From the NCBI GenBank assembly GCA_963815775.1, contig CAWFIB010000016.1, positions 186,001-250,000 of the forward strand: 64,000 nt of DNA, written 5' to 3'. Made by a program: the position numbers and the translations under genes. The DNA is from CAVVDY01 sp963815775 (GTDB lineage Bacteria; Acidobacteriota; Terriglobia; Terriglobales; Acidobacteriaceae). This document shows, piece after piece, positions 17,615 through 26,092 of this stretch. The notes beneath the pieces are model-generated. The model was given only the letters and a program-made list of their open reading frames with translations, did no database searches and was not told the origin of the DNA. The first letter of the stretch is position 1; every line of letters begins with the position of its first letter.

Positions 17615-18702
17615 CCCGGGTGCGCACGTCGTACAGGCGCCCTGCGGCATCGGCCCTCGCGCTCATACTTCTACTACTTCCCGTCCTCGTGCTCGCCCGG
17701 GACAAAGGTCCCCAGCAGGTTAAGCTGCCCCCGGACCTGTTGCTGGAGGGCGGGCGCAAGCTGACGTTTGAACGGGTGCTGACGTCGGAGAAGGACATTC
17801 GGGGGCCAAAGGGCTTCTGGAGAAAGCTGGTGGACGTGGTGGCCGGCGAAGCGGACTACCAGCCGATGCGTCGGCCTTACGGCGTGGCCGTGGACTCGAA
17901 AGGGCGGGTTATCGTCACCGATCCGGGGCTGGGTGGGGTCCACATCTTCGACGTGGAGAACCACAAGTACAAGTTCCTGCAGCGCGAAGACAAGGGCAAG
18001 AACTCGACCATGCTTGAGCCGCAGTGCGTCGCAGTTGACGCTCAGGACAACATCTACGTAACGGATTCCATCGAGGGCAAAATTTTTGTCTGGGCGGCCA
18101 ACGGGAAATACAAAGGGGTATTCGGAAACCTGAAGGGCGGGGAAGGCTACTTCAAGCGGCCCACCGGTATTGCCATCGACCGGGAGACGAACGAGATCTA
18201 TGTCAGCGATACATTGCGCGACAAGATCTATGTGCTCGACAGCAAAGGCCAGGTCATCCGCAGCATTGGACAGCGCGGTGAAGAGAACGGCGAATTCAAC
18301 TTCCCCACCGATCTGGTAGTGAAGAACGGCCTGCTGTCGGTGGTCGATGCCATGAACTTCCGCATTCAGACCTTCGACCGCAAAGGAGCCTACCAAAGCT
18401 CCATCGGTGATCTCGGCGACTCAAGCGGTGCTCTGTTCCGGCCGAAGGGGCTAGCGATGGACTCGGAAAACCACATTTACCTGGCCGAGGGCATGCGCGG
18501 CGCGATCCAGGTGTTCGATCGCGAAGGAGATTTGCTGTACGAGTTCGGCGGGCGCGGCACGCAACTCGGCCAGTTTCAGCTTCCGGCAGGCGTCTTCATC
18601 GACCAGGATGACCGCGTTTACGTAGTGGATTCTTACAACCGCAGGGTGCAGGTATTCCGGTATTACGGCCTGAAGGCCAGCGCACAAGGGACCAAGCCAT
18701 GA
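17596..18702 (+). CDS. Secreted NHL-repeat beta-propeller protein 2
   Basis: Protein of about 368 residues. An N-terminal membrane/export segment (ALALILLLLPVLVLA) precedes about six NHL repeats (RPYGVAVDSKGRVIVTD, RPTGIAIDRETNEIYVSD, RPKGLAMDSENHIYLAE). The region before blade 1 (GFWRKLVDVVAGEADYQP) resembles the same region of propeller 1 (GWMDRLSGVAVGEANPNE), so the two are paralogues. The start at 17596 overlaps the barrel gene by 19 bp, and the stop overlaps the 12-heme cytochrome gene by 4 bp, so barrel, propeller and cytochrome are tightly coupled. A structural or docking role at the cell surface is inferred. Confidence 0.88.
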   Translation: MVQRFLTRVRTSYRRPAASALALILLLLPVLVLARDKGPQQVKLPPDLLLEGGRKLTFERVLTSEKDIRGPKGFWRKLVDVVAGEADYQPMRRPYGVAVDSKGRVIVTDPGLGGVHIFDVENHKYKFLQREDKGKNSTMLEPQCVAVDAQDNIYVTDSIEGKIFVWAANGKYKGVFGNLKGGEGYFKRPTGIAIDRETNEIYVSDTLRDKIYVLDSKGQVIRSIGQRGEENGEFNFPTDLVVKNGLLSVVDAMNFRIQTFDRKGAYQSSIGDLGDSSGALFRPKGLAMDSENHIYLAEGMRGAIQVFDREGDLLYEFGGRGTQLGQFQLPAGVFIDQDDRVYVVDSYNRRVQVFRYYGLKASAQGTKP

Positions 18703-20513
18703 AGTGCAGTTTGGTTGCGTTCCTGCTGTTGGCGGTGACTGGGGCTTTCGGCCAGATTACTGGCGATGTGCTGGGCTCGCATGATCTCTCGATGGGTGGA
18801 AGTTCGCGGGTCAAGGGAAGAATGGCGGCCTCATGCCTCTACTGCCATGTACCGCACTCCGGGCCGAATAAGGTCGCCTTGTGGGGACAGCGGCTGTCGT
18901 CGTCGGCTTATTCAACGTATGTCAGCGATACGGCTGAAAACACTACGAAACAGCCCGATATTGGCGACGACAGCTCACTCTGCCTGAGCTGCCATGACGG
19001 AACGGTTGCGGTAGGGCAGGTGACACCCTACGGGCCCTACACCATGTCGGGCAAATGGGACCCCATGGGCACGCAACTGCAAGGGTCGCATCCTTTCAGC
19101 CTGCAGCTTCCCCTGAAGGACGCCTCGGACCTGGTGCCCAGCCTGGCCGCCAAGGGGGAGACGAAGGACCAGACACACTCGGTCAAGCTGATCAAGGGGA
19201 ACCTGGAGTGCACCACTTGCCACAATCCCCACAATCAGTACGTCGACCAGCAGTCGCAGAAATTCCTGGTGCTGGCCAATGCCAAAGGCGCGATCTGCCT
19301 GTCTTGTCACACAACGGATCCGCGGAAGGTAAACGGACGGGACAACGCGCTGGTGATGTGGGACACCAGTGCCCACGCCCAAGCCGGCAACCTGGTGAAT
19401 CCCAGCGCCGAGCTGGGCGGTTACACCACGGTAAGAGACTTCGCCTGCCAATCCTGCCACGCCTCCCACAATGCGGGGGGTGCGGTGGAGCTGCTGCGGG
19501 CCAGGGGGGAGAACACGTGCCTTCCCTGCCACAATGGCGGATTGAATCTGTCGCCGCCTGCGCCGAATGTGTTCGCGGAGTTCGCCAAGCAGGTACAGCA
19601 TCCTTTTTCCACGCCAAGCGGCATGCACGATCCGAATGAAGACGTGCTGCTCAATCAGAACCGCCATGCCACTTGCGCTGACTGCCACAACTCGCATTCG
19701 GCGCAGGCGGTGAACAGCTTCCCCCTGCCACCGTCCATTCGCCTGTCGCAGAACCTTGTTGCCGGTATCAGCGGCGCCGACGGTGTCACGGTGCTAAAGC
19801 CCGCCCTCAACCAGTATGAAAACTGTCTGAGATGCCATGGCACCAGTACCGGAAAGACGGGCAATTCCGCTCTGTATGGATATCTGCCTCCGCGCGTGGT
19901 GACGGGGCCGGACCCGCTGAACGTTATTCCCGAATTCAGCCTGACGGCGACTTCCAGCCACCCGGTATTTCACGACCGCACCAGCCCATTGCCCCAGCCG
20001 AGTCTGCGCCAGGCCATGGTGAATCTGGATGCCGTCACGCCGGGCCGCGCCATGGGGACACGTATCCTCTGCACGGATTGCCACAACTCAGACGACAACC
20101 GCGAATTCGGCGGTGTCGGCGCCAACGGCCCTCATGGTTCGAAATGGTGGCACCTGCTGGAACGCCGCTATGAATTCAGCCAGGCAGCGGTACCAGGCGG
20201 AACCGTGACCAACCTGTTTCCGAGCCCTGACCTGGGCCCGAATGGCCCGTATGCTTTGTGCGCCAAGTGCCATGACCTTCAGCAGGTGGTGCACAACACC
20301 AGTTTCACCGAGCACGCGCGCCACATCAACGACGGGTTCTCCTGCTCCACATGCCACACGGCACACGGCATGGGCTCGGTCTCGGGATCGATAACCGGAG
20401 AGCGGCTGGTGAACTTCGACGCAGCCGTGGTTGCGCCCAACCAGAACAAACCCATCTCCTACAACCGCGCTCAGAACTCCTGTTCGCTGGTTTGCCACAA
20501 TCACGCGCATTGA
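18699..20513 (+). CDS. 12-heme exported c-type cytochrome with a C-terminal CX3CH motif
   Basis: Protein of 604 residues with a signal peptide (MKCSLVAFLLLAVTGAFGQ). Eleven canonical CxxCH motifs run from CLYCH to CSTCH, and a twelfth site at the extreme C-terminus reads CSLVCH, with three residues between the cysteines. The N-terminal module (CLYCHVPHSG ... ALWGQ ... CLSCHDGTVAVG) is homologous to that of the 4-heme cytochrome. The start overlaps the propeller stop by 4 bp. Together with barrel and propeller it looks like the exported or transmembrane electron-carrying subunit. Whether the CX3CH site binds heme is not known; such variants exist in other multiheme proteins. Confidence 0.92.
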   Translation: MKCSLVAFLLLAVTGAFGQITGDVLGSHDLSMGGSSRVKGRMAASCLYCHVPHSGPNKVALWGQRLSSSAYSTYVSDTAENTTKQPDIGDDSSLCLSCHDGTVAVGQVTPYGPYTMSGKWDPMGTQLQGSHPFSLQLPLKDASDLVPSLAAKGETKDQTHSVKLIKGNLECTTCHNPHNQYVDQQSQKFLVLANAKGAICLSCHTTDPRKVNGRDNALVMWDTSAHAQAGNLVNPSAELGGYTTVRDFACQSCHASHNAGGAVELLRARGENTCLPCHNGGLNLSPPAPNVFAEFAKQVQHPFSTPSGMHDPNEDVLLNQNRHATCADCHNSHSAQAVNSFPLPPSIRLSQNLVAGISGADGVTVLKPALNQYENCLRCHGTSTGKTGNSALYGYLPPRVVTGPDPLNVIPEFSLTATSSHPVFHDRTSPLPQPSLRQAMVNLDAVTPGRAMGTRILCTDCHNSDDNREFGGVGANGPHGSKWWHLLERRYEFSQAAVPGGTVTNLFPSPDLGPNGPYALCAKCHDLQQVVHNTSFTEHARHINDGFSCSTCHTAHGMGSVSGSITGERLVNFDAAVVAPNQNKPISYNRAQNSCSLVCHNHAH

Positions 20514-20754
20514 TTTCGGGCCGTCAAGACTGATCACGAGGCCGGACAGCCGAATTGTGATAACACCCGGTACGGTGAGGATTTAGACCCTGTGGGTGGC
20601 GGCTGGCGGCGGGCCGAGCGAGAGGCCGCGCATAAGCCCTTTGTATTCATGGGGCTGACGCGTGTTTGGCGTTTCGGGTTTGGCATTCAAAGTGCGTCTA
20701 CACCAGTGAATCTTATTGTCCGGCACAAACTTTCTGGCAGAAGGACATACCGAA

Positions 20755-21441
20755 ATGCACGCTGAACCGACCGAATCTGGAAACAAGAGCTCAAGTTGGC
20801 GTCCCATGCAGGCATACATCCTCGCCACCGTATGTCTTCTGGTGGGACTTCCGATCGGCTACCTGATTCGCGGTTCCGCTCCGCCCGCGCCGCACGACGT
20901 TGCCTCCGTGTCCGAGGCGAACGCGGCCCGCCCCACGGCAGCCATGCCGGAAGGCGCACCGGCGAAGATGCCTTCGCTCGACGACATGAAGAGAATGGCG
21001 GACAAGCAGGTACAGCCCGAGTTGGCAGAACTGCAAAGCAAGCCCAATGACGCTGTCTTGCTGAACAAGATCGCACTCTCCTACAAGGCGGCCCACCAGT
21101 TCAGAGAAGCCGCTTCGTACTTCAAGAAGTCGCTGGAGAGCGATCCCAGGAATGTCGCGGTGCGCGCTGACTATGCCTCCTGCCTTTACTACACGGGCGA
21201 TGTGGACGGGGCGCTGGCGCAACTGGAGGAATCTCTCACCTACGACCCTAACCATGCAGGTACGCTGTTCAACATCGGGATGATCAAGTGGAAAGGCAAG
21301 GGCGATGTGGACGGAGCAGTGGCCGCCTGGAAGAAACTGCTGAAGCTTAATCCCAACATGAAGGGCAAAGAACAGATTGAGCAGCTCATTGACCAGGCGC
21401 TGAAGAGCAAGAGTCAGAGCGCTGACGGGCAAAAGAGCTGA
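20755..21441 (+). CDS. Membrane-anchored TPR protein (NrfG/CcmH-like)
   Basis: Protein of about 228 residues. One membrane helix near the N-terminus (YILATVCLLVGLPIGYLI) is followed by a Pro/Ala linker and three to four TPR motifs (for example FREAASYFKKSLESDPRN). AAGGA lies about 10 nt before the ATG at 20755; the frame is open further back to a TTG at 20716. TPR proteins of this shape (NrfG, CcmH C-terminal part) help present apocytochromes to the heme lyase, and the site at the end of the cytochrome cluster fits. The repeats alone do not prove that role. Confidence 0.8.
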   Translation: MHAEPTESGNKSSSWRPMQAYILATVCLLVGLPIGYLIRGSAPPAPHDVASVSEANAARPTAAMPEGAPAKMPSLDDMKRMADKQVQPELAELQSKPNDAVLLNKIALSYKAAHQFREAASYFKKSLESDPRNVAVRADYASCLYYTGDVDGALAQLEESLTYDPNHAGTLFNIGMIKWKGKGDVDGAVAAWKKLLKLNPNMKGKEQIEQLIDQALKSKSQSADGQKS

Positions 21442-21598
21442 GCCCGGGGATGGATCCGTAGCAAACTCACGTCCCCCTGTGACATTCGTCTTAGCCGCGC
21501 GTGATAACCCTCACTGCGCTGTCCGCCCTCTCCGGGTCAGGATGCTGGTGAGGAGAAAGTGTCCCCACATCATGGGTCTAATGACGCTTTGACGCACT

Positions 21599-22942
21599 AT
21601 GAGACGGGTCCTCATTCTTGGTGCCGCCGGCAGAGATTTTCACAACTTCAACCTGATTTTTCGCAACAAGCCTGAATACAACGTAGTCGCCTTCACCGCC
21701 AACCAAATCCCTGACATTGCGGGACGTCACTATCCTCCGGAACTCGCGGGCAGCCTGTATCCACAAGGCATTCCGATCGAGGAAGAGAGCCGCATGGAGG
21801 AATTGATCCGCGAGCAGCGGATCGACATCGCCGTGTTCTCCTACAGCGACGTAAAGTATGAGAACGTGATGCACCTGGCCTCGCGCGCCGTAGCTGCGGG
21901 AGCTGATTTCTGGCTGCTGGCAGCAGAGCACACGCAATTGCAAGCCTCGGTCCCGGTCATCTCCGTATGCGCGGTTCGTACCGGATGCGGCAAGAGTCCG
22001 GTGTCGCGGCGGATTGCCGCCGAACTGCGAAACCTGGGATGGAACCCGGTTGTGGTGCGTCATCCCATGCCTTACGGAGACCTGGTCGCGCAGCGCTGCC
22101 AGCGCTTCGCCACCATCGCCGACCTCGACCGCTACGAGTGCACCATCGAGGAGCGCGAGGAATACGAGCCGCACATTGCGGAAGGAACCACGGTGTACGC
22201 GGGCGTCGACTACTACGACATCCTGCGCTCGGCGGAACAGGACGGCGACATTATCCTGTGGGACGGCGGCAATAACGATACGTCGTTTTACCGTCCCGAT
22301 CTCGATATCGTGGTGCTCGATCCACATCGCCCGGGGCACGAACTCGCTTACTATCCCGGCGAAGTCAATTTCCGCTCAGCCCACGTGCTGATCATCAACA
22401 AGGTCGACACGGCGAACCAGGAAGCCATTGAGACGGTGCGCCGCAACATCGCACAGCACAATCCCAACGCGCTGGTGATTGAAACCGCGTGCCGGGTGAG
22501 TGTTTCCGATCCCGAACGCATTGCCGGAAAACGTGTGCTGGTGATTGAAGACGGCCCCACTCTCACTCACGGCGAAATGCCCTACGGCGCAGGGGTGGTT
22601 GCCGCCAAGCGCTACGGCGCTGCCAAGCTGGTCGATCCGCGGCCATATGCGGTGGGCTCCATCAAGGCGACGTTCGAAAAGTTCCCGCACCTGGGCAAGC
22701 TGCTGCCGGCCATGGGATATAGCGAGAACCAGCGTCACGAACTGGAGGAGACGATCAAGCGAGTTCCCTGCGACCTGGTGCTGGTGGCTACGCCCATCGA
22801 TCTTAGCCGCACCATCCACCTCGACAAGCCAAGCATTCGGGTTCGCTACGAAGTGGAGGAGATGGGCGAGCCGGCCATCACCCGCCTGATGGAAAACTTC
22901 ACCCAGCAGCACGAGCGCGTTTTGGCCGGCGGAGGGAGGTAG
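21599..22942 (+). CDS. Cyclic 2,3-diphosphoglycerate synthetase-family GTPase
   Basis: Protein of 447 residues. The N-terminus is Rossmann-like (RVLILGAAGRDFHNFN). A P-loop follows at residues 125-133 (VRTGCGKSP), then WDGGNNDTSFY and the G4-like IINKVD. This is the layout of the protein family named after archaeal cyclic 2,3-diphosphoglycerate synthetase; bacterial members are usually annotated only as GTPases. GGAGGGAGG at its 3' end is the ribosome-binding site of the next gene, 2 bp away, so it is co-transcribed with the carbamoyltransferase and carbamate kinase. The neighbours suggest a job in carbamoyl-phosphate or arginine metabolism instead of osmoprotection, but no substrate can be read from the sequence. 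Confidence 0.8.
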   Translation: MRRVLILGAAGRDFHNFNLIFRNKPEYNVVAFTANQIPDIAGRHYPPELAGSLYPQGIPIEEESRMEELIREQRIDIAVFSYSDVKYENVMHLASRAVAAGADFWLLAAEHTQLQASVPVISVCAVRTGCGKSPVSRRIAAELRNLGWNPVVVRHPMPYGDLVAQRCQRFATIADLDRYECTIEEREEYEPHIAEGTTVYAGVDYYDILRSAEQDGDIILWDGGNNDTSFYRPDLDIVVLDPHRPGHELAYYPGEVNFRSAHVLIINKVDTANQEAIETVRRNIAQHNPNALVIETACRVSVSDPERIAGKRVLVIEDGPTLTHGEMPYGAGVVAAKRYGAAKLVDPRPYAVGSIKATFEKFPHLGKLLPAMGYSENQRHELEETIKRVPCDLVLVATPIDLSRTIHLDKPSIRVRYEVEEMGEPAITRLMENFTQQHERVLAGGGR

Positions 22943-22944
22943 CC

Positions 22945-23922
22945 ATGCACGGAAAGGATTTCGTATCGCTGCGTGACTTCACGCCGGGCGAGATACGCCA
23001 CTTTATGCACATGGCGTGCCAGGTTAAGGCAAATCCTAACGCCTACTCGGAGGTGCTCAGGGGCAAATGCCTGGCGATGATCTTCGAGAAGCCCTCGTTG
23101 CGCACTCGAGTGAGCTTCGACGTCGGCGTCGAGGAGCTGGGGGGACATCCGATTTATCTCTCGCCTGCCGAGATCAGCCTGGGCAAGCGCGAGTCGATCC
23201 ACGATGTCGCCAAGAACCTGGAGCGCATGGTGCACGCCATCATGATTCGCACCTTTGCGCACGAGATCGTCGAGCAGATGGCGCAGCACGCAAGTGTGCC
23301 GGTAATCAACGGGCTCAGCGATTTCAGCCATCCCTGCCAGGCAATGGCCGACTATCTGACCATGCTGGAGGTTAAAGGCCGCATCGCCGGGCTGAAGGTC
23401 GCCTACATCGGCGATGGCAACAATGTGGCGCACTCGCTGATGTTCGCCGGTGCACAGTTAGGAGCGAATGTGTGGGTGGCAACGCCACCGCACTTCGAGC
23501 CCAGCCTGGATGCAACTTCGTGGACACGGCTGCGCTGCGGCGAAACCCACGGCAGCATCACCCTGACGCACGATGTCGAGTCGGCTGTGTTCGGGGCAGA
23601 CGTGGTCTACACCGACGTGTGGACCAGCATGGGCCAGGAGGTCGAGGCCGAATCTCGCGCCAGCATCTTCCGGCCTTATCAGGTGAATGCCAACCTGTTT
23701 GCTTGCGCCAAGAATGATGCCATCTTCCTGCATTGTCTGCCGGCGCATCGCGGCGACGAGGTCACCGATGAGGTGATCGATTCGCCACAGTCGTTCGTCT
23801 TCCAGCAGGCGGAGAACCGGCTGCACGCGCAGAAGGCCATCATGCTGGAACTGATGTCGGATGCGGCAATCGAGGCGCGGCATCAGGCTGCGGCCGAGCC
23901 CGTGCTGGAGATGGCGAGATAG
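22945..23922 (+). CDS. argF: Ornithine carbamoyltransferase
   Basis: Protein of 325 residues, the normal length. The carbamoyl-phosphate motif is SLRTR at residues 51-55, then HPCQ, and the ornithine-specific signatures DVWTSMGQE and HCLPAHRG are present, as is AENRLHAQKA near the end. The enzyme makes citrulline from ornithine and carbamoyl phosphate or runs in reverse. A carbamate kinase and an ornithine aminotransferase lie downstream, so the catabolic direction (citrulline to ornithine plus carbamoyl phosphate, then ATP) is plausible. No arginine deiminase is present in the window. It follows the GTPase gene with only 2 bp between and a very strong ribosome-binding site. Confidence 0.93.
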   Translation: MHGKDFVSLRDFTPGEIRHFMHMACQVKANPNAYSEVLRGKCLAMIFEKPSLRTRVSFDVGVEELGGHPIYLSPAEISLGKRESIHDVAKNLERMVHAIMIRTFAHEIVEQMAQHASVPVINGLSDFSHPCQAMADYLTMLEVKGRIAGLKVAYIGDGNNVAHSLMFAGAQLGANVWVATPPHFEPSLDATSWTRLRCGETHGSITLTHDVESAVFGADVVYTDVWTSMGQEVEAESRASIFRPYQVNANLFACAKNDAIFLHCLPAHRGDEVTDEVIDSPQSFVFQQAENRLHAQKAIMLELMSDAAIEARHQAAAEPVLEMAR

Positions 23923-23933
23923 GGCGTTGGCCG

Positions 23934-23977
23934 CGACCCGACAAGCGGATGCCGTATGCCAACTGCTTGTCGGGTCG
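23934..23977 (+). promoter_or_regulatory. Long perfect inverted repeat just before the carbamate kinase gene
   Basis: CGACCCGACAAGC and GCTTGTCGGGTCG are perfect 13-bp arms around an 18-nt loop. The second arm ends where the ribosome-binding site (GGAGAGAGG) of the carbamate kinase begins. No T-run follows, so it is not a standard terminator. It could be an RNA stability or translation-control hairpin, or an operator. Confidence 0.6.
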
Positions 23978-23990
23978 GAGAGAGGTTTGT

Positions 23991-24980
23991 ATGTCGAAGA
24001 CCGCGCTGGTTGCGATAGGCGGGAATTCGCTCATCCGGGCGGGCGAGAAGGGCACGATCGCCGAACAGTTGGCGAATACCCGGCGCACGGCAGCAGCCCT
24101 TCGGCATCTTTTCGAGCTCGGATTCCACCTGGTGATAACCCACGGGAACGGGCCGCAGGTCGGGGCGCAGTTACTGCGCTCCGAGCGGGCCTCGGACGTG
24201 GCGTATAGCCAGACGCTCGACGTGTGCGGGGCGGCCAGCCAGGGCGAGATCGGCTACCTGCTGGCGCAGTCGCTGCACAACGAACTGGCGGCCAATGGCA
24301 TCTCGGTGCCGGTGGTGTGTCTCGTCACCCAGACGGTGGTGTCGGCGAATGACCCCGCCCTGCAGCATCCCACCAAACCGATTGGCCCGTTCTATTCGCG
24401 GGCTGATGCAGAAGAGAAGAAGCGCACGCTGGGATGGCACATCGTGGAGGATGCAGCTCGCGGCTATCGCCGCGTCGTGCCTTCGCCGGAGCCGCTGGAG
24501 ATTGTCGAGCTTGGTCTCATTCGCGAACTTGTAGACGGTGGAGCGCTGGTCGTCTCGACCGGCGGTGGCGGGATTCCGGTTGTGCGCGAAAACGGCGGTT
24601 TGCGCGGTATCGAAGCGGTGATCGACAAGGACCGTGCCTCGGCAGTGCTGGCGTCACAGCTTGGCGTAGACCTGTTCGCTATCTCGACCGACACTGACTA
24701 TGTCTACCTGAACTACAAGAAGCCCAATCAATCGCCGATTTCTCGAGTGACCGCGTCAGAGTTGGCAAACCATTATCGTGACGGGCACTTCCCGCCGGGC
24801 AACATGGGGCCAAAGGTCGAATCAGTGCTTAGCTTTCTGAGGAAAGGCGGCAAGGAGGCGGTGATCACGTCGTACGAGCATTTGGCCGATGCCGTGGGGG
24901 GGAACGCCGGCACGCGTATCCTGCCCGATCCGGTAACCGTCGGAGCTTACGAAGAAGTTGAGGTCTACACATGCCGATAG
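23991..24980 (+). CDS. arcC: Carbamate kinase
   Basis: Protein of 329 residues. Amino-acid kinase fold with ALVAIGGNSLI at the N-terminus, HGNGPQVG around residues 45-52, VVSTGGGGIPV in the middle and AVITSYEHLADAVGGNAGT at the end. It converts carbamoyl phosphate plus ADP to ATP, CO2 and ammonia. The ATG at 23991 has GGAGAGAGG upstream; an earlier in-frame ATG at 23949 lies inside the inverted repeat and is unlikely. The 3' end overlaps the next carbamoyltransferase gene by 10 bp, showing tight coupling. Confidence 0.93.
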   Translation: MSKTALVAIGGNSLIRAGEKGTIAEQLANTRRTAAALRHLFELGFHLVITHGNGPQVGAQLLRSERASDVAYSQTLDVCGAASQGEIGYLLAQSLHNELAANGISVPVVCLVTQTVVSANDPALQHPTKPIGPFYSRADAEEKKRTLGWHIVEDAARGYRRVVPSPEPLEIVELGLIRELVDGGALVVSTGGGGIPVVRENGGLRGIEAVIDKDRASAVLASQLGVDLFAISTDTDYVYLNYKKPNQSPISRVTASELANHYRDGHFPPGNMGPKVESVLSFLRKGGKEAVITSYEHLADAVGGNAGTRILPDPVTVGAYEEVEVYTCR

Positions 24981-25948
24981 AAGCACTCACATCGCGGCCC
25001 GCGCAGCAGAGCAACAATAATCATGATCGGCCTATCGCCCCGTTGCGGCACGTGGTCGAGTCGCAGCAATTCACCGTGCCGTTGCTGATGGAGCTGTTCG
25101 ATCGCGCCCGGCAGATGGAGCACATCGTCGCCCGCGGCGGCACACTCGATTATCAGGGGCGCATCCTGGCCAGCCTCTTCTACGAGCCCTCGACCCGCAC
25201 CCGCTTGTGCTTTGAAGCAGCGATGCTGCGCCTGGGGGGGCGGGTCCTTTCGACTGAGCATGCCCGTGCGTTCTCGTCGGAGATTGAAGGCGAGCAGGTG
25301 GAAGACACCATTCGCATCGTGGGCAGCTATTGCGACCTGATCGTCATCCGCCACCACGAGACCGGCGGAGCGACGCGCGCGGCCAGGGTCTCGCCGGTAC
25401 CGGTGATCAATGCCGGCGATGGCGATGGCGGACAGCATCCCACGCAGGCGCTGCTCGATCTATACACCATCTACCGCGAGCGCCCGCTGGATGGGCTGAG
25501 CATCGCATTCATCGGCGAGCTCGATCGCGGCCGCACGGTGCGTTCGCTGGCCTACCTGCTGGCGAAGTTCGACCGGGTGAAGATCTTTTTCGTGAGCCCG
25601 AAGGAAATGCAGATGAAACCCGACATCCTGCAATACCTTGAGCGTCACGGCGTGCGCTACGAAGTAGAAACTGACATCGATCGCGTGGTGGGGCAAGTGG
25701 ACGTGGTCTACCAGACGCGCATCCGGCCACAACGTGCCGTCGGAGTTACCGGTAGTATGCGTTATGCAATCGACTCATCTGTACTGCGGCAGATGCGTTC
25801 CGACGCAATGATCTTGCATCCACTTCCCCGCACCGTTGAGCTGGACAAGACAGTGGATGAAGACCCGCGCGCGATGTACTTCCGGCAGGCGGCGAACGGA
25901 CTGTATGTGAGAATGGCGTTGCTGACAATATTGCTGGATGGGGAGTGA
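24971..25948 (+). CDS. pyrB: Aspartate carbamoyltransferase-type enzyme
   Basis: Protein of 325 residues. The motifs STRTR (in FYEPSTRTRLCFE), GDGGQHPTQALLDLYTI and HPLPR are those of the aspartate carbamoyltransferase catalytic chain, where ornithine enzymes have HCLP. The N-terminal ~20 residues are polar and variable. It overlaps carbamate kinase by 10 bp, in a catabolic-looking operon and without a dihydroorotase or regulatory chain beside it. It may therefore serve pyrimidine synthesis from the same carbamoyl phosphate pool, or act on another amino or ureido substrate as YgeW-like proteins do. The motifs favour aspartate. Confidence 0.8.
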   Translation: MPIEALTSRPAQQSNNNHDRPIAPLRHVVESQQFTVPLLMELFDRARQMEHIVARGGTLDYQGRILASLFYEPSTRTRLCFEAAMLRLGGRVLSTEHARAFSSEIEGEQVEDTIRIVGSYCDLIVIRHHETGGATRAARVSPVPVINAGDGDGGQHPTQALLDLYTIYRERPLDGLSIAFIGELDRGRTVRSLAYLLAKFDRVKIFFVSPKEMQMKPDILQYLERHGVRYEVETDIDRVVGQVDVVYQTRIRPQRAVGVTGSMRYAIDSSVLRQMRSDAMILHPLPRTVELDKTVDEDPRAMYFRQAANGLYVRMALLTILLDGE

Positions 25949-25950
25949 AA

Positions 25951-26078
25951 GCAATTAGCAATTAGCAATTAGCCATTAGCAGTTAGCGGTTAGCGGTTAG
26001 CAGTTAGCAGTTAACACCAACCGAACACTAAACGCTGAATACTAAGTGCTAAACGCTAAGTGCTAATTTGCTAATTGC
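25951..26078. repeat. Heptamer repeat array 1 (inverted pair)
   Basis: Left half, 25951-26013: nine consecutive 7-bp units (GCAATTA x3, GCCATTA, GCAGTTA, GCGGTTA x2, GCAGTTA x2). Right half, 26028-26078: units of the opposite orientation (CTAAACG, CTGAATA, CTAAGTG, CTAAACG, CTAAGTG, CTAATTT, then GCTAATTGC). The outer ends GCAATTAGCAA and TTGCTAATTGC are exact reverse complements, so the whole tract can fold into a long hairpin. It fills the gap between the two operon genes and ends just before the ribosome-binding site of the aminotransferase. Confidence 0.85.
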
Positions 26079-26092
26079 TTCCAGAGGAAATC

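Noticed and set aside
25951..26078. CRISPR array
   Set aside because: The units are 7 bp, contiguous and without spacers, and no cas gene is near; it is a tandem repeat.
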